A DNA stretch of 64,000 nt from Sphingobacterium micropteri (GCF_014692515.1 NZ_JACOIK010000002.1:1-64000), one strand, 5' to 3'. Positions 40,968-51,157 are shown, counted from the first letter of the stretch. The notes: generated by a model not told the origin, from the sequence alone. A program made the numbers and translations.

Positions 40968-42386
40968 ATGCATAGGTATGTCCAAAATCGCGTGCTGGTT
41001 TATTTAAAGACGTTGCTCGTCTTAACCGACGCGCTCTGCTTAAACATCATTTTTATGACCGCCTTTTGGGTCGTCACAACAGCAGGCTGGGTTAATGCAC
41101 AAGAGGTTATCTCCAGCAATTATTATTCTTTATGGACGACGTTCAACCTCGTCGCCATTGTTTCTTCTCTCTACTTTCGCTTGTATGAGAACAACACCAT
41201 CGAGCGTCTGGAAAATGTTTTCCGGCAAACGTTCCGTACGGTAATGATTCTGCTCCTGGCGTTTGCTGTCTGCGTGCTTATCGGACATCATTTTGCCGGC
41301 GTCTGGTATTTTCTGGGGGCTATTGTATTGCTACTGACGGTCTATGTCGGTCTTTCCCGTTTTGTCCTCACGTATGTGTATACTGTATTGCCGAAGCGCT
41401 TCCGCTGGAGTAAAAATATCGCCTTGATCGGGCATAACGACTATCTGGCTGCGGTACAAGGCAGCTTTGGGCTGGATCATGCCTTTTACCATGTCAATAC
41501 GATCAAATACTACGACGAAGTAGAACAGCGGACCAAAGAAGAGAAAGTGGCCCAGTTTCGCCGCTACTTCGAAGAAGTTTCTAAACTCGGCATACACGAT
41601 GTGTTTTTGGTCAGTACGCCTGATGTCAATACCTATAGCAAGGAGTTGATTATGGAGGCGAACCATCAGTGTGTACAGCTCAATTTTGTACCCGCCGTTA
41701 CGGCGACCCTCTCATACGGGAGTACAAAGAACGAAGCCATAAACGTAGACCTTCCGGTCATCCGCTCGCACGAGGACTCCCTTTCCACCATGGAAAACCG
41801 CATCAAAAAGCGCATCGTCGACCTATTGATCTCTGGTTTCGTACTGGTATTTATCCTGAGCTGGATGGTGCCGCTTATCGGGTTGATCATTAAGCTACAA
41901 AGCCCCGGGCCTATTTTCTTTAAGCAACCCCGGTCCGGTCGGAACAACGAAACCTTTGGCTGTTATAAATTCCGCAGTATGGTCGTTAATAAAGATTCCG
42001 ATAAGGCACAGGCCAGCAAAGATGATAAGCGGATTACGCCCATTGGCAAGTTTCTACGGAAAACCAACCTAGACGAATTTCCACAGTTTATCAATGTCTT
42101 TATGGGACAGATGACCGTTGTGGGGCCACGCCCGCATATGCTCTCCCATACCGAGCATTATAGTAAGCTGATCCAGCATTATATGGTACGCCATTTTGTA
42201 AAACCCGGTATCACCGGTTGGGCACAGGTTAACGGCTATCGGGGTGAAACGAAAGACCCCAAATTGATGGCTAAACGCGTTGAATACGATTTAGAATATA
42301 TTACGAACTGGTCCAGCATGTTGGACTTCAAAATTGTTTTCATGACCGCCTTGAATATGTTACGAGGTGAAAAGAATGCTTATTAA
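40968..42386 (+). CDS. WcaJ-type undecaprenyl-phosphate sugar phosphotransferase
   Basis: Starts repeat-unit assembly by moving a hexose-1-phosphate (usually glucose or galactose) onto undecaprenyl phosphate at the inner membrane. The 472-residue protein has four N-terminal membrane helices (to about 140), a CoA-binding-like cytosolic region, and from about residue 281 the PHPT catalytic domain: KQPRSGRNNETFGCYKFRSM, KTNLDEFPQFINV, VVGPRPHM and PGITGWAQVNGYRG. Length and order match WcaJ. It is first in the operon after the leader, as expected for the committing step. Confidence 0.93.
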   Translation: MHRYVQNRVLVYLKTLLVLTDALCLNIIFMTAFWVVTTAGWVNAQEVISSNYYSLWTTFNLVAIVSSLYFRLYENNTIERLENVFRQTFRTVMILLLAFAVCVLIGHHFAGVWYFLGAIVLLLTVYVGLSRFVLTYVYTVLPKRFRWSKNIALIGHNDYLAAVQGSFGLDHAFYHVNTIKYYDEVEQRTKEEKVAQFRRYFEEVSKLGIHDVFLVSTPDVNTYSKELIMEANHQCVQLNFVPAVTATLSYGSTKNEAINVDLPVIRSHEDSLSTMENRIKKRIVDLLISGFVLVFILSWMVPLIGLIIKLQSPGPIFFKQPRSGRNNETFGCYKFRSMVVNKDSDKAQASKDDKRITPIGKFLRKTNLDEFPQFINVFMGQMTVVGPRPHMLSHTEHYSKLIQHYMVRHFVKPGITGWAQVNGYRGETKDPKLMAKRVEYDLEYITNWSSMLDFKIVFMTALNMLRGEKNAY

Positions 42387-42425
42387 TTAATATATGTTTT
42401 TACTCTACAGCACAAAATAAAAATT

Positions 42426-43163
42426 ATGAAAGTCAGATTTATCCAAGTTTTCGTGATGCTCAGCAGTTTTTTCACGTTAGCCCTACTCTCTGGAGCACAG
42501 GCTGGCGAACAGCGTGACAGCATCCCTGAGTCAGCCTATTCACATGGCTATCCTTATCCCGTAGCACTAGGTGTCCACATGGGAACCACCGGTGTGGGTG
42601 TACATCTTTACCAGCCACTAGGGCCCAAGTTTGGCCTGCGTGTGGGTGCCAGCTACATGCCGTTCAATACACAGATTGCCGGTACGTACAACAATTACGC
42701 GACGCGCAGTGATGTCAAGGCCAAGTCCGGCAATGTATCGCTGACTTTCGGTTGGACGCCGTTTGCACAAGGCAGTGGATTTTTCCGCAGCTTCAACATT
42801 CAGGCCGGCGGTGCTTACTTCTATAAGCTGGATGGCGAGCTGACCACCCGTTTGCGTGATCCGTATAAGTTCGGTGAAATCAACGTACACCCCGATCATG
42901 TGGGAACGATTACCACCGATGTAGAATGGAAAAAAACGGTCAATCCCTATGCCGGTATCGGCTGGAGCAACATCGTGATCGATAGCCGCTTCTCGATGCA
43001 CATCGATCTGGGCTGCTACTACCTCTCGAAGCCAAGCGTGTCTATGCAAGCCACCGGACTGTTGGAGGAGAACGTCAGCAATGCCGCTACAATTGAGCGT
43101 AATATGAAGAATTACCGGTATTTACCACGCGTAGAGTTTGGTTTCAGTTATCGGTTTTGGTAG
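42426..43163 (+). CDS. Putative outer-membrane beta-barrel protein
   Basis: A 245-residue protein with a signal peptide (IQVFVMLSSFFTLALLSGAQAG) and alternating hydrophobic strands typical of small outer-membrane barrels: YPVALGVHMGTTGVGVHLYQP, LRVGASYMPF, GNVSLTFGWTPF, FNIQAGGAYFYKL, NPYAGIGWSNIV, FSMHIDLGCYYL. The C-terminal RVEFGFSYRFW ends in an aromatic residue as barrel proteins do for Bam recognition. Function is unknown. It lies 39 bp after the initiating transferase and 26 bp before a lipoprotein, so the two may form an envelope pair. Confidence 0.75.
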   Translation: MKVRFIQVFVMLSSFFTLALLSGAQAGEQRDSIPESAYSHGYPYPVALGVHMGTTGVGVHLYQPLGPKFGLRVGASYMPFNTQIAGTYNNYATRSDVKAKSGNVSLTFGWTPFAQGSGFFRSFNIQAGGAYFYKLDGELTTRLRDPYKFGEINVHPDHVGTITTDVEWKKTVNPYAGIGWSNIVIDSRFSMHIDLGCYYLSKPSVSMQATGLLEENVSNAATIERNMKNYRYLPRVEFGFSYRFW

Positions 43164-43189
43164 GGATAAACAAGAAAAATAGCAAGACG

Positions 43190-44809
43190 ATGAAAATGAA
43201 GAAATTAGCAATATATACCTTAATGGTAGCCCTTTTTGGCGGTGTTTCCTCCTGCGAGAACCCGTTAAAAGATTTTAACCTGCAGATCAGTACGGAGGTT
43301 ATTGAGAACTATGTCACGTTGCGCGTCGTAGACGCCGACGGTGCCAACGTATCTGGTGTCTCTGTATCCCTTGTTTCCGGCGATACCCAGGATATCTACA
43401 ATATGAACGGGTACAAGGATTTTAAACTGACCGATAACCTACTTGTTCTTGGCGTCGATCCGGCGCGTACACCAACGGCCAACAGCCCGATCCGCTTCCG
43501 CGTGCAATTCAGCGCGCCCGGCTATACCACACAGACCGTCCCTGTAGCCATTACCGATGCTTCGGCTGGTATACAAACGGTGGTACTTACCAAGCCTACC
43601 GAAGTACCTGATGGTGCAGAAGAAGTGGTGGAAAACGTGGACTTGAATCCGGATGGATCGACCGCTGCCGAAACAACGATAGATTTGCCTTCCGCAACGG
43701 GCACCGGCGATATGACGCTGACCATTCCAAGTGGTACCCAATTTAAAGACGCGAACGGTACGGTGATTACCGGTACCAACGTACAGATTGTCGTGACCAG
43801 TATCGATGCCGATAACGAAGATGCCGTGGTGCTTTTACCAGAAGGTAGCCTACGTGCCGAGCAAGTCGTGCTAGAAGGCGGTGCTACCGCATCGGGAACA
43901 TTCAGCCCTGCCGCCGTTGCCGATATCAAGATGTTAGTGAATGGCACGCAAGTACGGCAGTTCAGCCATCCGTTGGTGGTGAGCATGCCGGTTCCTGCGA
44001 ACTATGTAAGCCCGATCACCGGACAGCCGCTAGCTGCGGGAATGGTATTCCAAATCTTCAGTAACAGCGGTGATGGCGTATGGCGTTATGAGCAAACCAG
44101 TGCCGTTACCGGTTCTGCGGCTACGGGTTACCGCGTGCCTTTTGAGATCGACCACTTAACCTTCTATATGGCCGCTGAGTTTGGCCAAGCTTGTCCGGCT
44201 GCACGTCTCGTCAGCTTCTCGGGCGACTGGATGACGAACGGTACTACTGCTGCCATTAAGGTCGATGCGGTATGGGGTGGAAAAGTTGTCTACACCGGCG
44301 ATTATTCGATCACCCGAGGAGACAGCATTATTGCCTTGATGAATTTGCCGGTATCGGGCGTTAAGCTTGTCATACGTAAAGGAGATGGCAACATCTTGGC
44401 CGAAAGTGATTTGGCAGCCTGTGGCCAAACAACGGCGATACAGTTACCAGATCCAAGTGATGCAACAAGCACCACCTCTACATTACAGCTGTATGTACGT
44501 TGTCCGGGACAAGCAAACGTGATTACGTTATTACCTACGTTCCAAATGTTTTATCGTGAAGTTGGTACAACCGAATTTAAGTATTTAGGATCGGTGAGCA
44601 ACGGATACCTGCGCACGACTTTGTTGAAAACCGATGGCACAAAATACGACTTCAAAGCCATCTGGAACGAACGCGTGAAGATCGTGAATGACCATGCCGT
44701 CACCGAAGACAATAGTGCTACGGTCGGTACAGCACCTGGCGATATCTTGGGTGACCATGCGGCTATGACCAACTTGGCGATATTGTCCCAAGAATGTGAT
44801 AATCTTTAA
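43190..44809 (+). CDS. Large surface lipoprotein with carboxypeptidase-regulatory-like fold
   Basis: A 539-residue lipoprotein starting at ATG 43190 (signal MKMKKLAIYTLMVALFGGV, Cys22 in VSSC). Residues about 30-135 look like a CarboxypepD_reg sandwich (LRVVDADGANVSGVSVSLV, YTTQTVPVAITDASAGIQTV). Then follow a ZU5-like or adhesin-like beta region with LTIPSGTQFKDANGTVITG and a further beta domain with two conserved Cys (residues about 395-460). No catalytic motif is seen. The codon use is GC-rich like the flanking core genes. A strong terminator follows, so the segment wcaJ-OMP-lipoprotein is its own transcript unit. Confidence 0.7.
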   Translation: MKMKKLAIYTLMVALFGGVSSCENPLKDFNLQISTEVIENYVTLRVVDADGANVSGVSVSLVSGDTQDIYNMNGYKDFKLTDNLLVLGVDPARTPTANSPIRFRVQFSAPGYTTQTVPVAITDASAGIQTVVLTKPTEVPDGAEEVVENVDLNPDGSTAAETTIDLPSATGTGDMTLTIPSGTQFKDANGTVITGTNVQIVVTSIDADNEDAVVLLPEGSLRAEQVVLEGGATASGTFSPAAVADIKMLVNGTQVRQFSHPLVVSMPVPANYVSPITGQPLAAGMVFQIFSNSGDGVWRYEQTSAVTGSAATGYRVPFEIDHLTFYMAAEFGQACPAARLVSFSGDWMTNGTTAAIKVDAVWGGKVVYTGDYSITRGDSIIALMNLPVSGVKLVIRKGDGNILAESDLAACGQTTAIQLPDPSDATSTTSTLQLYVRCPGQANVITLLPTFQMFYREVGTTEFKYLGSVSNGYLRTTLLKTDGTKYDFKAIWNERVKIVNDHAVTEDNSATVGTAPGDILGDHAAMTNLAILSQECDNL

Positions 44810-44858
44810 AAAATAAGAAGATGTTGAAGAGCTCAAGTGTAAGCTTGTGATTGTAGGG

Positions 44859-44900
44859 AAATACTCCGGCCGGGCGAGCTGGCCGGGTATTTCTATTTTA
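44859..44900 (+). terminator. Terminator after the lipoprotein gene
   Basis: An AAATAC-CCGGCC / GGCCGG-GTATTT stem (44859-44871 with 44881-44892) with one bulge and a nine-base loop is followed by CTATTTTA. It lies 50 bp after the stop codon. Confidence 0.8.
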
Positions 44901-44943
44901 GTCATAACTTTCTAACCCTCTCTAACAACAACAAACAAAAGAA

Positions 44944-45690
44944 ATGTGGACTATTTTTAACCGAAAACGTCAATACCCTGATCTGGAATGGATGCATGTG
45001 GATATGCACTCGCATATTTTGCCGGGTATCGATGATGGTTGTGAAAACGTGGAGCAGAGCGTAGCCTTGCTTCGCCGGTTGGAGCAACTTGGGTTAAGAA
45101 AATTCTATTTCACACCGCATATCCTACACGATATGTATCCCAATACAGCGGAAACCATTGGTACCGCTTTCCATGCCCTACGGCAAGAAGGTGTGGAGCA
45201 GCTTGCGGCAGGCTATGCGGCAGAATATATGGTTGATAGCGCCTTTGATCAGCAAATTGCGAACGATCCGCGTCATCTGCTCTGTTTACCCGGTGGGCAC
45301 GTATTAATCGAGATGTCCTATATGGAGGAAAGTAAACTGATCGAAAAAGTGGCGTTCGATCTGCAGATGGAGGGGTATATTCCCATTCTAGCACATCCCG
45401 AGCGGTATCTCTTTTACCATCGCGATCCCAAAAAAATTGAACGCTTTCAGGATATCGGCTGCTTGTTGCAGCTTAACCTATTATCGTTATTGGGCTATTA
45501 CGGGCGCAACGAACGCCGGGTAGCAAAATATTTGCTGGAGAAAGGAATGATTAATCTTGTCGGTACCGATGTGCATCATGAGCGTCATGTACGTGCGTTA
45601 GAAGTGGGATTGCAACAAGAAGATATCCGCAGCCACTTTAAACACTGCGAGATAGTAAACAAAGAACTTTTTAGTGGGGTAACCACCTAA
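44944..45690 (+). CDS. CpsB/YwqE-type PHP-domain tyrosine phosphatase, copy 2
   Basis: A 248-residue PHP protein, paralogue of the gene at 30821 (shared DMHSHILPGIDDG, EMSYMEES, ILAHPERYLFYHR, GCLLQLNLLSL, LVGTDVHHERH). It likely dephosphorylates the Wzc kinase encoded less than 1 kb downstream, a regular pairing in capsule loci. The position directly before wza and wzc makes this copy the more likely partner; copy 1 may be redundant or act elsewhere. Confidence 0.93.
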   Translation: MWTIFNRKRQYPDLEWMHVDMHSHILPGIDDGCENVEQSVALLRRLEQLGLRKFYFTPHILHDMYPNTAETIGTAFHALRQEGVEQLAAGYAAEYMVDSAFDQQIANDPRHLLCLPGGHVLIEMSYMEESKLIEKVAFDLQMEGYIPILAHPERYLFYHRDPKKIERFQDIGCLLQLNLLSLLGYYGRNERRVAKYLLEKGMINLVGTDVHHERHVRALEVGLQQEDIRSHFKHCEIVNKELFSGVTT

Positions 45691-45716
45691 AAATGAATAC
45701 AAAAACAACAATACAA

Positions 45717-45731
45717 CTACAATCTACAATC
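45717..45731 (+). repeat. CTACAAT tandem heptamers, copy 2
   Basis: CTACAATCTACAATC occurs 15 bp before the ATG of the wza-like gene and matches copy 1 at 40619. Its role is unknown. Confidence 0.55.
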
Positions 45732-45745
45732 AACAAGTTTAAATA

Positions 45746-46552
45746 ATGAAAAAATTAATGAAAAGACCAACCTTTTCGCGGTGGGGATTCTTCCCGCTCG
45801 TACTATTGCTGCTGATCAGCAGTTGTTCGGTCAAGAAGATTGTTTATTTCAACGATCTTCCTGCTGATACCACCCGTATCCTGAAACAAGCCGCTGCCTT
45901 TACGGAGCCCGTTATCCAATCTGATGATATCCTGAATATCTCTATTCAAACATTGGACCCCACTACGGCAGCAGTAGCTAATCAGTCGATGGCAGTACAG
46001 GCAGTAGGCGCAAGTTCGGCTGCCAATGTAGGTAACCAAGTGATTTCTGGTTTTTTGGTGGATAAAGACGGGTATGTGAATATGACGTTGCTTGGTAAGG
46101 TGAAAGTCGCAGGGTTCACTACTTATCAAGCGCGTGAGAAAATCACCTCACTTGCCTCCCAATATTACAAAGAGCCTACTGTACAAGTCCGGTTCGCGAA
46201 TTTTAAGGTCACGGTGTTAGGTGAAGTGACTCGTCCCGCGACCTATACAGTCCCGAATGAGAAGGTCACGGTGTTGGATGCCTTGGGTTTAGCAGGTGAT
46301 ATGACGATCTATGGTAAACGGGAAAATGTATTGCTCGTTCGCGACCAAGGCAAGGAAAAGGAATTGGTAAGATTGAATCTCAACGATAGCAAAGTTTTTG
46401 AATCTCCCTATTTCTATCTTCGCCAGAACGATGTGATTTATGTTGAACCAGGTAAGGCAAAGTCAGCGGCAAATAATGCCGCGCGTACACAGACGTTTGC
46501 GATTATTGGTACGCTTGTGTCATTGTTAACGGTTATCATCACACGCTTTTAA
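45746..46552 (+). CDS. Wza-type polysaccharide export lipoprotein
   Basis: A 268-residue outer-membrane export protein. It has the lipobox LLLISSC (Cys27), a Poly_export domain (about 50-145, with SDDILNISIQTLD and VDKDGYVNMTLLGKVKVAG), one SLBB domain (KVTVLGEVTRPATYTVPNEKVTVLDALG), and a C-terminal hydrophobic stretch TFAIIGTLVSLLTVIITRF instead of the long Wza helix. This short form with a C-terminal membrane helix is usual in Bacteroidetes. It works with the Wzc-type protein encoded next. Confidence 0.93.
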   Translation: MKKLMKRPTFSRWGFFPLVLLLLISSCSVKKIVYFNDLPADTTRILKQAAAFTEPVIQSDDILNISIQTLDPTTAAVANQSMAVQAVGASSAANVGNQVISGFLVDKDGYVNMTLLGKVKVAGFTTYQAREKITSLASQYYKEPTVQVRFANFKVTVLGEVTRPATYTVPNEKVTVLDALGLAGDMTIYGKRENVLLVRDQGKEKELVRLNLNDSKVFESPYFYLRQNDVIYVEPGKAKSAANNAARTQTFAIIGTLVSLLTVIITRF

Positions 46553-46607
46553 AGAAAATTGTCTTAGTATAGATTTATAGCGCGGGTATTTCCGCAATTT
46601 ATTAAAA

Positions 46608-48986
46608 ATGAGTAAAGAAAATATAGATTGGGAAGAGCAGTTCGATTTCGATAGTCGAAAGTCTGACAATAAGGATGTTCTCCGGTTCATTGGTCGTATT
46701 ATAAGAAATTGGTATTGGTTTATACTATGTGGTTTTCTAGGTTTTTTAGGAGCGCATCTATATCTGCGTTACAGCATCCCAGTGTATAAAGTGCATGCGA
46801 AGTTATTGATTTCTGATGAAAAAAAAGGTGGAGGAATGTTGTCCTCATCCGCTTTAGGCGATCTTTCGGGACTTATGGGTGCGAAGAATTCTGTAGATAA
46901 CGAAGTAGAAGTATTGAAAACAACCGACTTAATGCGGAGAATGGTGCTTGCAGAAGATGCTTATATTACCTACTTCAATAAGGGTCGGGTTCACGATGTT
47001 CCGCTGTCAACAGCTCCTTTTTATGTGGAACTATTGACAGATCCTGATTCTATCACGCGCTCATATACATTGGATGTAAAGCTTATAGAAGATAATAAGA
47101 TAGAGTTATCAAATACTGACACTGTGTTTCAAGTACTTTTAAGAATGCCCTTCAAATTATCCGGAGTAGGTTTATTAAAAGTAAATAAAGTCATGGATCC
47201 CCCATTGCAGGAAAGTTATGGTTTTCGAATCATGCCTCTACGAGCAGTCACAGCATCTTTTAGCGCAAGACTTTCGGTAGGTGTGACCAACAAGTACGTA
47301 TCGACTATTGATCTTGTTTTAGAGCATACCTCACCGAAACGGGGGGAACAACTGTTAAATACATTAATCGATAAATATGTAGAATTGAATTTACATGATA
47401 AAAATGTAATCGCTGATTCCACTTTAGCCTTTATCAATGCCCGTTTACGAAAAATAACCGATGAATTAGCGGGCGTAGAAGACCAGATTTCGGGATACAA
47501 AAGACGGAATCAATTAGCTGATATTTCGGAACAGGGAAAGGTGCTTATCGAAAGTTCCGCTAATTTCACGAAGAGTCTGGCCGAGGTCGAGACACAATTA
47601 GCTGCATTAGATGCGGTCGCCAGCTATTTAAAAGATACACAACATCCGCGTGTAGTTCCTTCAGCGGTTATCCAGCAGGATATTGGTTTCAATGCTTTAA
47701 TTCAGCGGTATAATGAATTGGTTTTGCAGCGGGAGCGTTTGTTACTAGCCAACACGGAGGACAATCCACTGGTTCAGAATATTACCTCTCAAATTGCTGG
47801 TGTAAGGCAAGATATGATTGCGAATGTAGCGTCCGCCCGTCGTCAACTGGAACTTACGAAAGAAAGTCAACAAGAACTAGCCAATAGCGTGTCCTCACAA
47901 ATTACACAGGTACCTACTATAGAACGAGGTTATATCGATCTGGCTCGTTTGCAACAGATTAAACAAGCCCAATATATCTTCTTACAGGAAAAGTGGGAAG
48001 AAACGGCGATTGGTCGTACAGCCAACGTATCAAACTCCAAAGTCATTGATTCTCCGAAGGCAGAAACTAACCCATTTTCACCAAAAGGAAAAATCATTTA
48101 CGGTATCGGGTTGTTTATTGGGCTGTTTATTCCTCTTGCTTTTATGTATCTCAAAGGATTATTCAATGTTCGTGTACAAGGAATGGAGGATATTGAACGA
48201 TTGAATCAGTTGCCTATTTTAGGTATGATTGCGCATTCGACTGAAGAAGAGCAGGTCGTAGTAACGAAAACATCCCGGTCACCCATTGCCGAGCAGTTTC
48301 GTGCGATGCGAACAAACCTAGAATTCGCTTTAAATGGAGGTAAACGTATCCTCTTTACTTCCTCCATGTCTGGTGAGGGGAAATCATATGTAGCGTTAAA
48401 TTTAGCGGTATCCCTCGCATTATTGGATAAGAAAGTGTTATTAATGGAGCTCGATTTACGGAAGCCTTCGATAACCGCTAAACTGGGGCTTCCGGTAGGA
48501 AAGGGATTCTCACATTACGTGGTTCGATCCGAGATGCAAGTAGACGAAATTATTATGCCATCGGGGGTACATGAAAACGTGGATTTGGTTCAGGCGGGGG
48601 CTATTCCTCCTAATCCGGCGGAATTGTTGATCCATCCCCGAGCCAACAAACTGATGGAAGTTTTAGCAGAACGATATGATTATATCTTGATGGATGCTCC
48701 ACCGGTGGGTATGGTGACAGATGCACAGCTTTTGTCACGTTATGCGGATTGCTGCTTGTATCTTGTTCGACAAGGTTATACATATAAAGAGCAGATACGG
48801 ATACCCAACGATCTCGTATCTACCGAAAAAATCAAGCCCATCCAATTGATCGTGAACGATATTCAGTCTAAGAAGGGTGGTTATTATAGTAATTATGGTT
48901 ATGGTTACGGCTACGGTTACGGCTACGGTTATGGGGAGTATGGACAAAAGAGGACGAGGAGATGGTGGCAATTTTGGAGAAAATAG
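46608..48986 (+). CDS. Wzc-type polysaccharide tyrosine autokinase
   Basis: A 792-residue bacterial tyrosine kinase controlling chain length and export. It has a Wzz domain flanked by two membrane helices (about 35-55 and 500-520), a periplasmic coiled coil and GNVR region, and a cytosolic BY-kinase domain with Walker A SSMSGEGKSYVALNLA (about 587), Walker A' MELDLRKPS (about 611), and Walker B YDYILMDAPPVG. The C-terminal tail is Tyr-rich (YYSNYGYGYGYGYGYGYGEY), the usual phosphorylation cluster, and is encoded by a 12-bp tandem repeat. Partner phosphatases are encoded at 44944 and 30821. Confidence 0.95.
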   Translation: MSKENIDWEEQFDFDSRKSDNKDVLRFIGRIIRNWYWFILCGFLGFLGAHLYLRYSIPVYKVHAKLLISDEKKGGGMLSSSALGDLSGLMGAKNSVDNEVEVLKTTDLMRRMVLAEDAYITYFNKGRVHDVPLSTAPFYVELLTDPDSITRSYTLDVKLIEDNKIELSNTDTVFQVLLRMPFKLSGVGLLKVNKVMDPPLQESYGFRIMPLRAVTASFSARLSVGVTNKYVSTIDLVLEHTSPKRGEQLLNTLIDKYVELNLHDKNVIADSTLAFINARLRKITDELAGVEDQISGYKRRNQLADISEQGKVLIESSANFTKSLAEVETQLAALDAVASYLKDTQHPRVVPSAVIQQDIGFNALIQRYNELVLQRERLLLANTEDNPLVQNITSQIAGVRQDMIANVASARRQLELTKESQQELANSVSSQITQVPTIERGYIDLARLQQIKQAQYIFLQEKWEETAIGRTANVSNSKVIDSPKAETNPFSPKGKIIYGIGLFIGLFIPLAFMYLKGLFNVRVQGMEDIERLNQLPILGMIAHSTEEEQVVVTKTSRSPIAEQFRAMRTNLEFALNGGKRILFTSSMSGEGKSYVALNLAVSLALLDKKVLLMELDLRKPSITAKLGLPVGKGFSHYVVRSEMQVDEIIMPSGVHENVDLVQAGAIPPNPAELLIHPRANKLMEVLAERYDYILMDAPPVGMVTDAQLLSRYADCCLYLVRQGYTYKEQIRIPNDLVSTEKIKPIQLIVNDIQSKKGGYYSNYGYGYGYGYGYGYGEYGQKRTRRWWQFWRK
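48893..48935 (+). repeat. 12-bp tandem repeat coding the Tyr-Gly tail
   Basis: Repeats of GGTTAYGGCTAC and close variants encode alternating Gly-Tyr at the end of the Wzc-type kinase. Such a tract can change in length by slippage in 6-bp steps without a frameshift. Confidence 0.8.
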
Positions 48987-49029
48987 GGCAAAGTAAGCTT
49001 TTAGACACTGCGAAATAAAATGATAATGT

Positions 49030-49980
49030 ATGGATAAACAGACAAAAATTTTTATCGCTGGCCATCGAGGTATGGTCGGCAGCGCGATTAGGCGTACACT
49101 AGATCAGAAGGGATATCAGAATCTGATTATAGCTACATCGTCTGAATTGGATCTTCGAGATCAACAATCGGTATATACTTTTTTTTCGTCTGAAAAGCCG
49201 GAAGTTGTTATAGATGCTGCGGCACGTGTTGGGGGAATTTTGGCAAACAATGATTATCCTTATCAATTCCTGATGGAAAACATGCAGATACAGAATAACC
49301 TGATTGATGCGTCCTTGCAAAACGATGTTTCCAAGTTTATCTTTTTAGGTTCCTCTTGTATATACCCCAAGCTTGCTGCACAGCCATTAAAAGAAGAATA
49401 TCTATTAACGGATAGTTTGGAGCCGACGAACGAATGGTATGCGATTGCAAAAATAACAGGTGTCAAAGCATGTCAGGCGATACGAAAGCAATTTGGGAAG
49501 GACTATGTCAGCTTGATGCCGACTAATCTATACGGCACACACGATAACTTCGATTTGAATACGTCACACGTCTTGCCGGCTATGATCCGGAAATTCCATG
49601 AAGCGAAAGAAAATGGACATGTTCCTGTCACGTTGTGGGGATCGGGAACGCCTATGCGGGAATTTCTGTATGTAGATGATCTGGCGGAGGCAGTTGCTTT
49701 TGTGTTGGATAATTTATTACCGGAATATCTTTATAATGTCGGTACGGGAGAAGATCTAACTATCAAACAACTGGCAGAAACAATAAAAAATGTAGTTGGA
49801 CACCAAGGCGAGATTGTTTGGGACAGTAGTAAACCTGATGGTACACCGCGTAAGCTAATGGATATTTCGAAGATGCACGCACTAGGCTGGCGTCATCAGA
49901 TAGAACTTCACGAGGGTATAGAAAAGACGTACGGGTGGTTCTTGGAAAATCAACAACATTACAAAGAAGTGAAACTATAG
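49030..49980 (+). CDS. fcl: GDP-L-fucose synthase
   Basis: Epimerase/reductase giving GDP-L-fucose from GDP-4-keto-6-deoxymannose. The 316-residue SDR has the cofactor loop [20 protein letters not shown], the [12 protein letters not shown] segment with the catalytic Ser/Cys, and the YAIAK active-site Tyr/Lys (about 137). It lies 40 bp before gmd; together they convert GDP-mannose to GDP-fucose. The order fcl-gmd is the reverse of E. coli. Confidence 0.96.
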   Translation: MDKQTKIFIAGHRGMVGSAIRRTLDQKGYQNLIIATSSELDLRDQQSVYTFFSSEKPEVVIDAAARVGGILANNDYPYQFLMENMQIQNNLIDASLQNDVSKFIFLGSSCIYPKLAAQPLKEEYLLTDSLEPTNEWYAIAKITGVKACQAIRKQFGKDYVSLMPTNLYGTHDNFDLNTSHVLPAMIRKFHEAKENGHVPVTLWGSGTPMREFLYVDDLAEAVAFVLDNLLPEYLYNVGTGEDLTIKQLAETIKNVVGHQGEIVWDSSKPDGTPRKLMDISKMHALGWRHQIELHEGIEKTYGWFLENQQHYKEVKL

Positions 49981-50020
49981 GAGAGAACATCATTCTCTTA
50001 TTAACAAAAAAAATTATACT

Positions 50021-51133
50021 ATGAAAACAGCTTTAATCACCGGTATTACAGGCCAAGATGGATCTTATTTGGCCGAGTTACTTTTAGAAAAGGGATATAT
50101 GGTGCACGGTATCAAGCGTCGGGCATCCTCCTTTAATACAAAACGTATCGACCACTTGTATATTGATCAGCACGAACAACATGTTAATTTCAAATTGCAT
50201 TATGGCGATTTAACGGACTCCACCAATTTGATTCGGATTATTCAAGAGACACAACCGGATGAGATTTACAATCTAGGAGCAATGTCTCACGTGAAAGTTT
50301 CATTCGACTCACCTGAATATGTAGCCAATGTAGATGGTATGGGTACTCTACGAATTTTGGAGGCAGTACGTATTTTGGGCCTAGAAAAGAAAACACGTAT
50401 CTATCAAGCATCTACTTCCGAGTTATATGGTGGGTTAGAGGAAAATAAGAATGACAAAGGTTTTTATGATGAAAACTCTCCATTTTATCCGCGCTCACCG
50501 TATGGCGTTGCTAAGATTTACGGATTCTGGATTACAAAGAACTATCGTGAGGCTTATAATATGTATGCTTGTAATGGAATTTTGTTTAATCATGAGTCAC
50601 CTAGACGAGGAGAGACATTTGTCACCCGTAAAATTACTATGGCGACAGCAGCTATTGCGTTGGGAAAACAAGAGTGCTTGTACTTGGGTAATCTGAATGC
50701 CTTACGGGATTGGGGACATGCCAAAGATTACGTGGAGGCAATGTGGCGAATCTTACAGCAAGAAGAGCCAGAAGATTATGTCATTGCAACCGGGGTAACA
50801 ACATCTGTAAGAGACTTTGTGCGTTTGGCTTTTGCTGAGGTAGGGGTTGAATTGACATTTGAAGGGGAAGCGGAAAAAGAGGTGGCTAAAGTGACAGCCT
50901 GTAACAACTCAGCCTTTCAATTGGAAATTGGAAAGATAGTCGTACAGATCGATCCAAGGTATTATCGCCCCACAGAGGTAGATTTATTACTAGGTGATCC
51001 GACTAAATCCAAGACAAAGCTTGGTTGGGAACCGAAATATGATTTGGTGGCGTTGGTAAAAGAAATGGTTGTTTCGGATGTGGAACTGGTGCGAAGAGAT
51101 TATAACGCTCAGTGGGAGCATATCGTGGGATAA
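50021..51133 (+). CDS. gmd: GDP-mannose 4,6-dehydratase
   Basis: First step of GDP-fucose synthesis. The 370-residue SDR has [19 protein letters not shown] at the start, the [11 protein letters not shown] nucleotide segment, ASTSELYGG with the catalytic Thr/Ser-Glu, the YGVAK Tyr/Lys pair (about 160), and [16 protein letters not shown]. It takes GDP-mannose from the manC products. Confidence 0.97.
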   Translation: MKTALITGITGQDGSYLAELLLEKGYMVHGIKRRASSFNTKRIDHLYIDQHEQHVNFKLHYGDLTDSTNLIRIIQETQPDEIYNLGAMSHVKVSFDSPEYVANVDGMGTLRILEAVRILGLEKKTRIYQASTSELYGGLEENKNDKGFYDENSPFYPRSPYGVAKIYGFWITKNYREAYNMYACNGILFNHESPRRGETFVTRKITMATAAIALGKQECLYLGNLNALRDWGHAKDYVEAMWRILQQEEPEDYVIATGVTTSVRDFVRLAFAEVGVELTFEGEAEKEVAKVTACNNSAFQLEIGKIVVQIDPRYYRPTEVDLLLGDPTKSKTKLGWEPKYDLVALVKEMVVSDVELVRRDYNAQWEHIVG

Positions 51134-51157
51134 ACCAGATTAATTATCCGGATTTAA

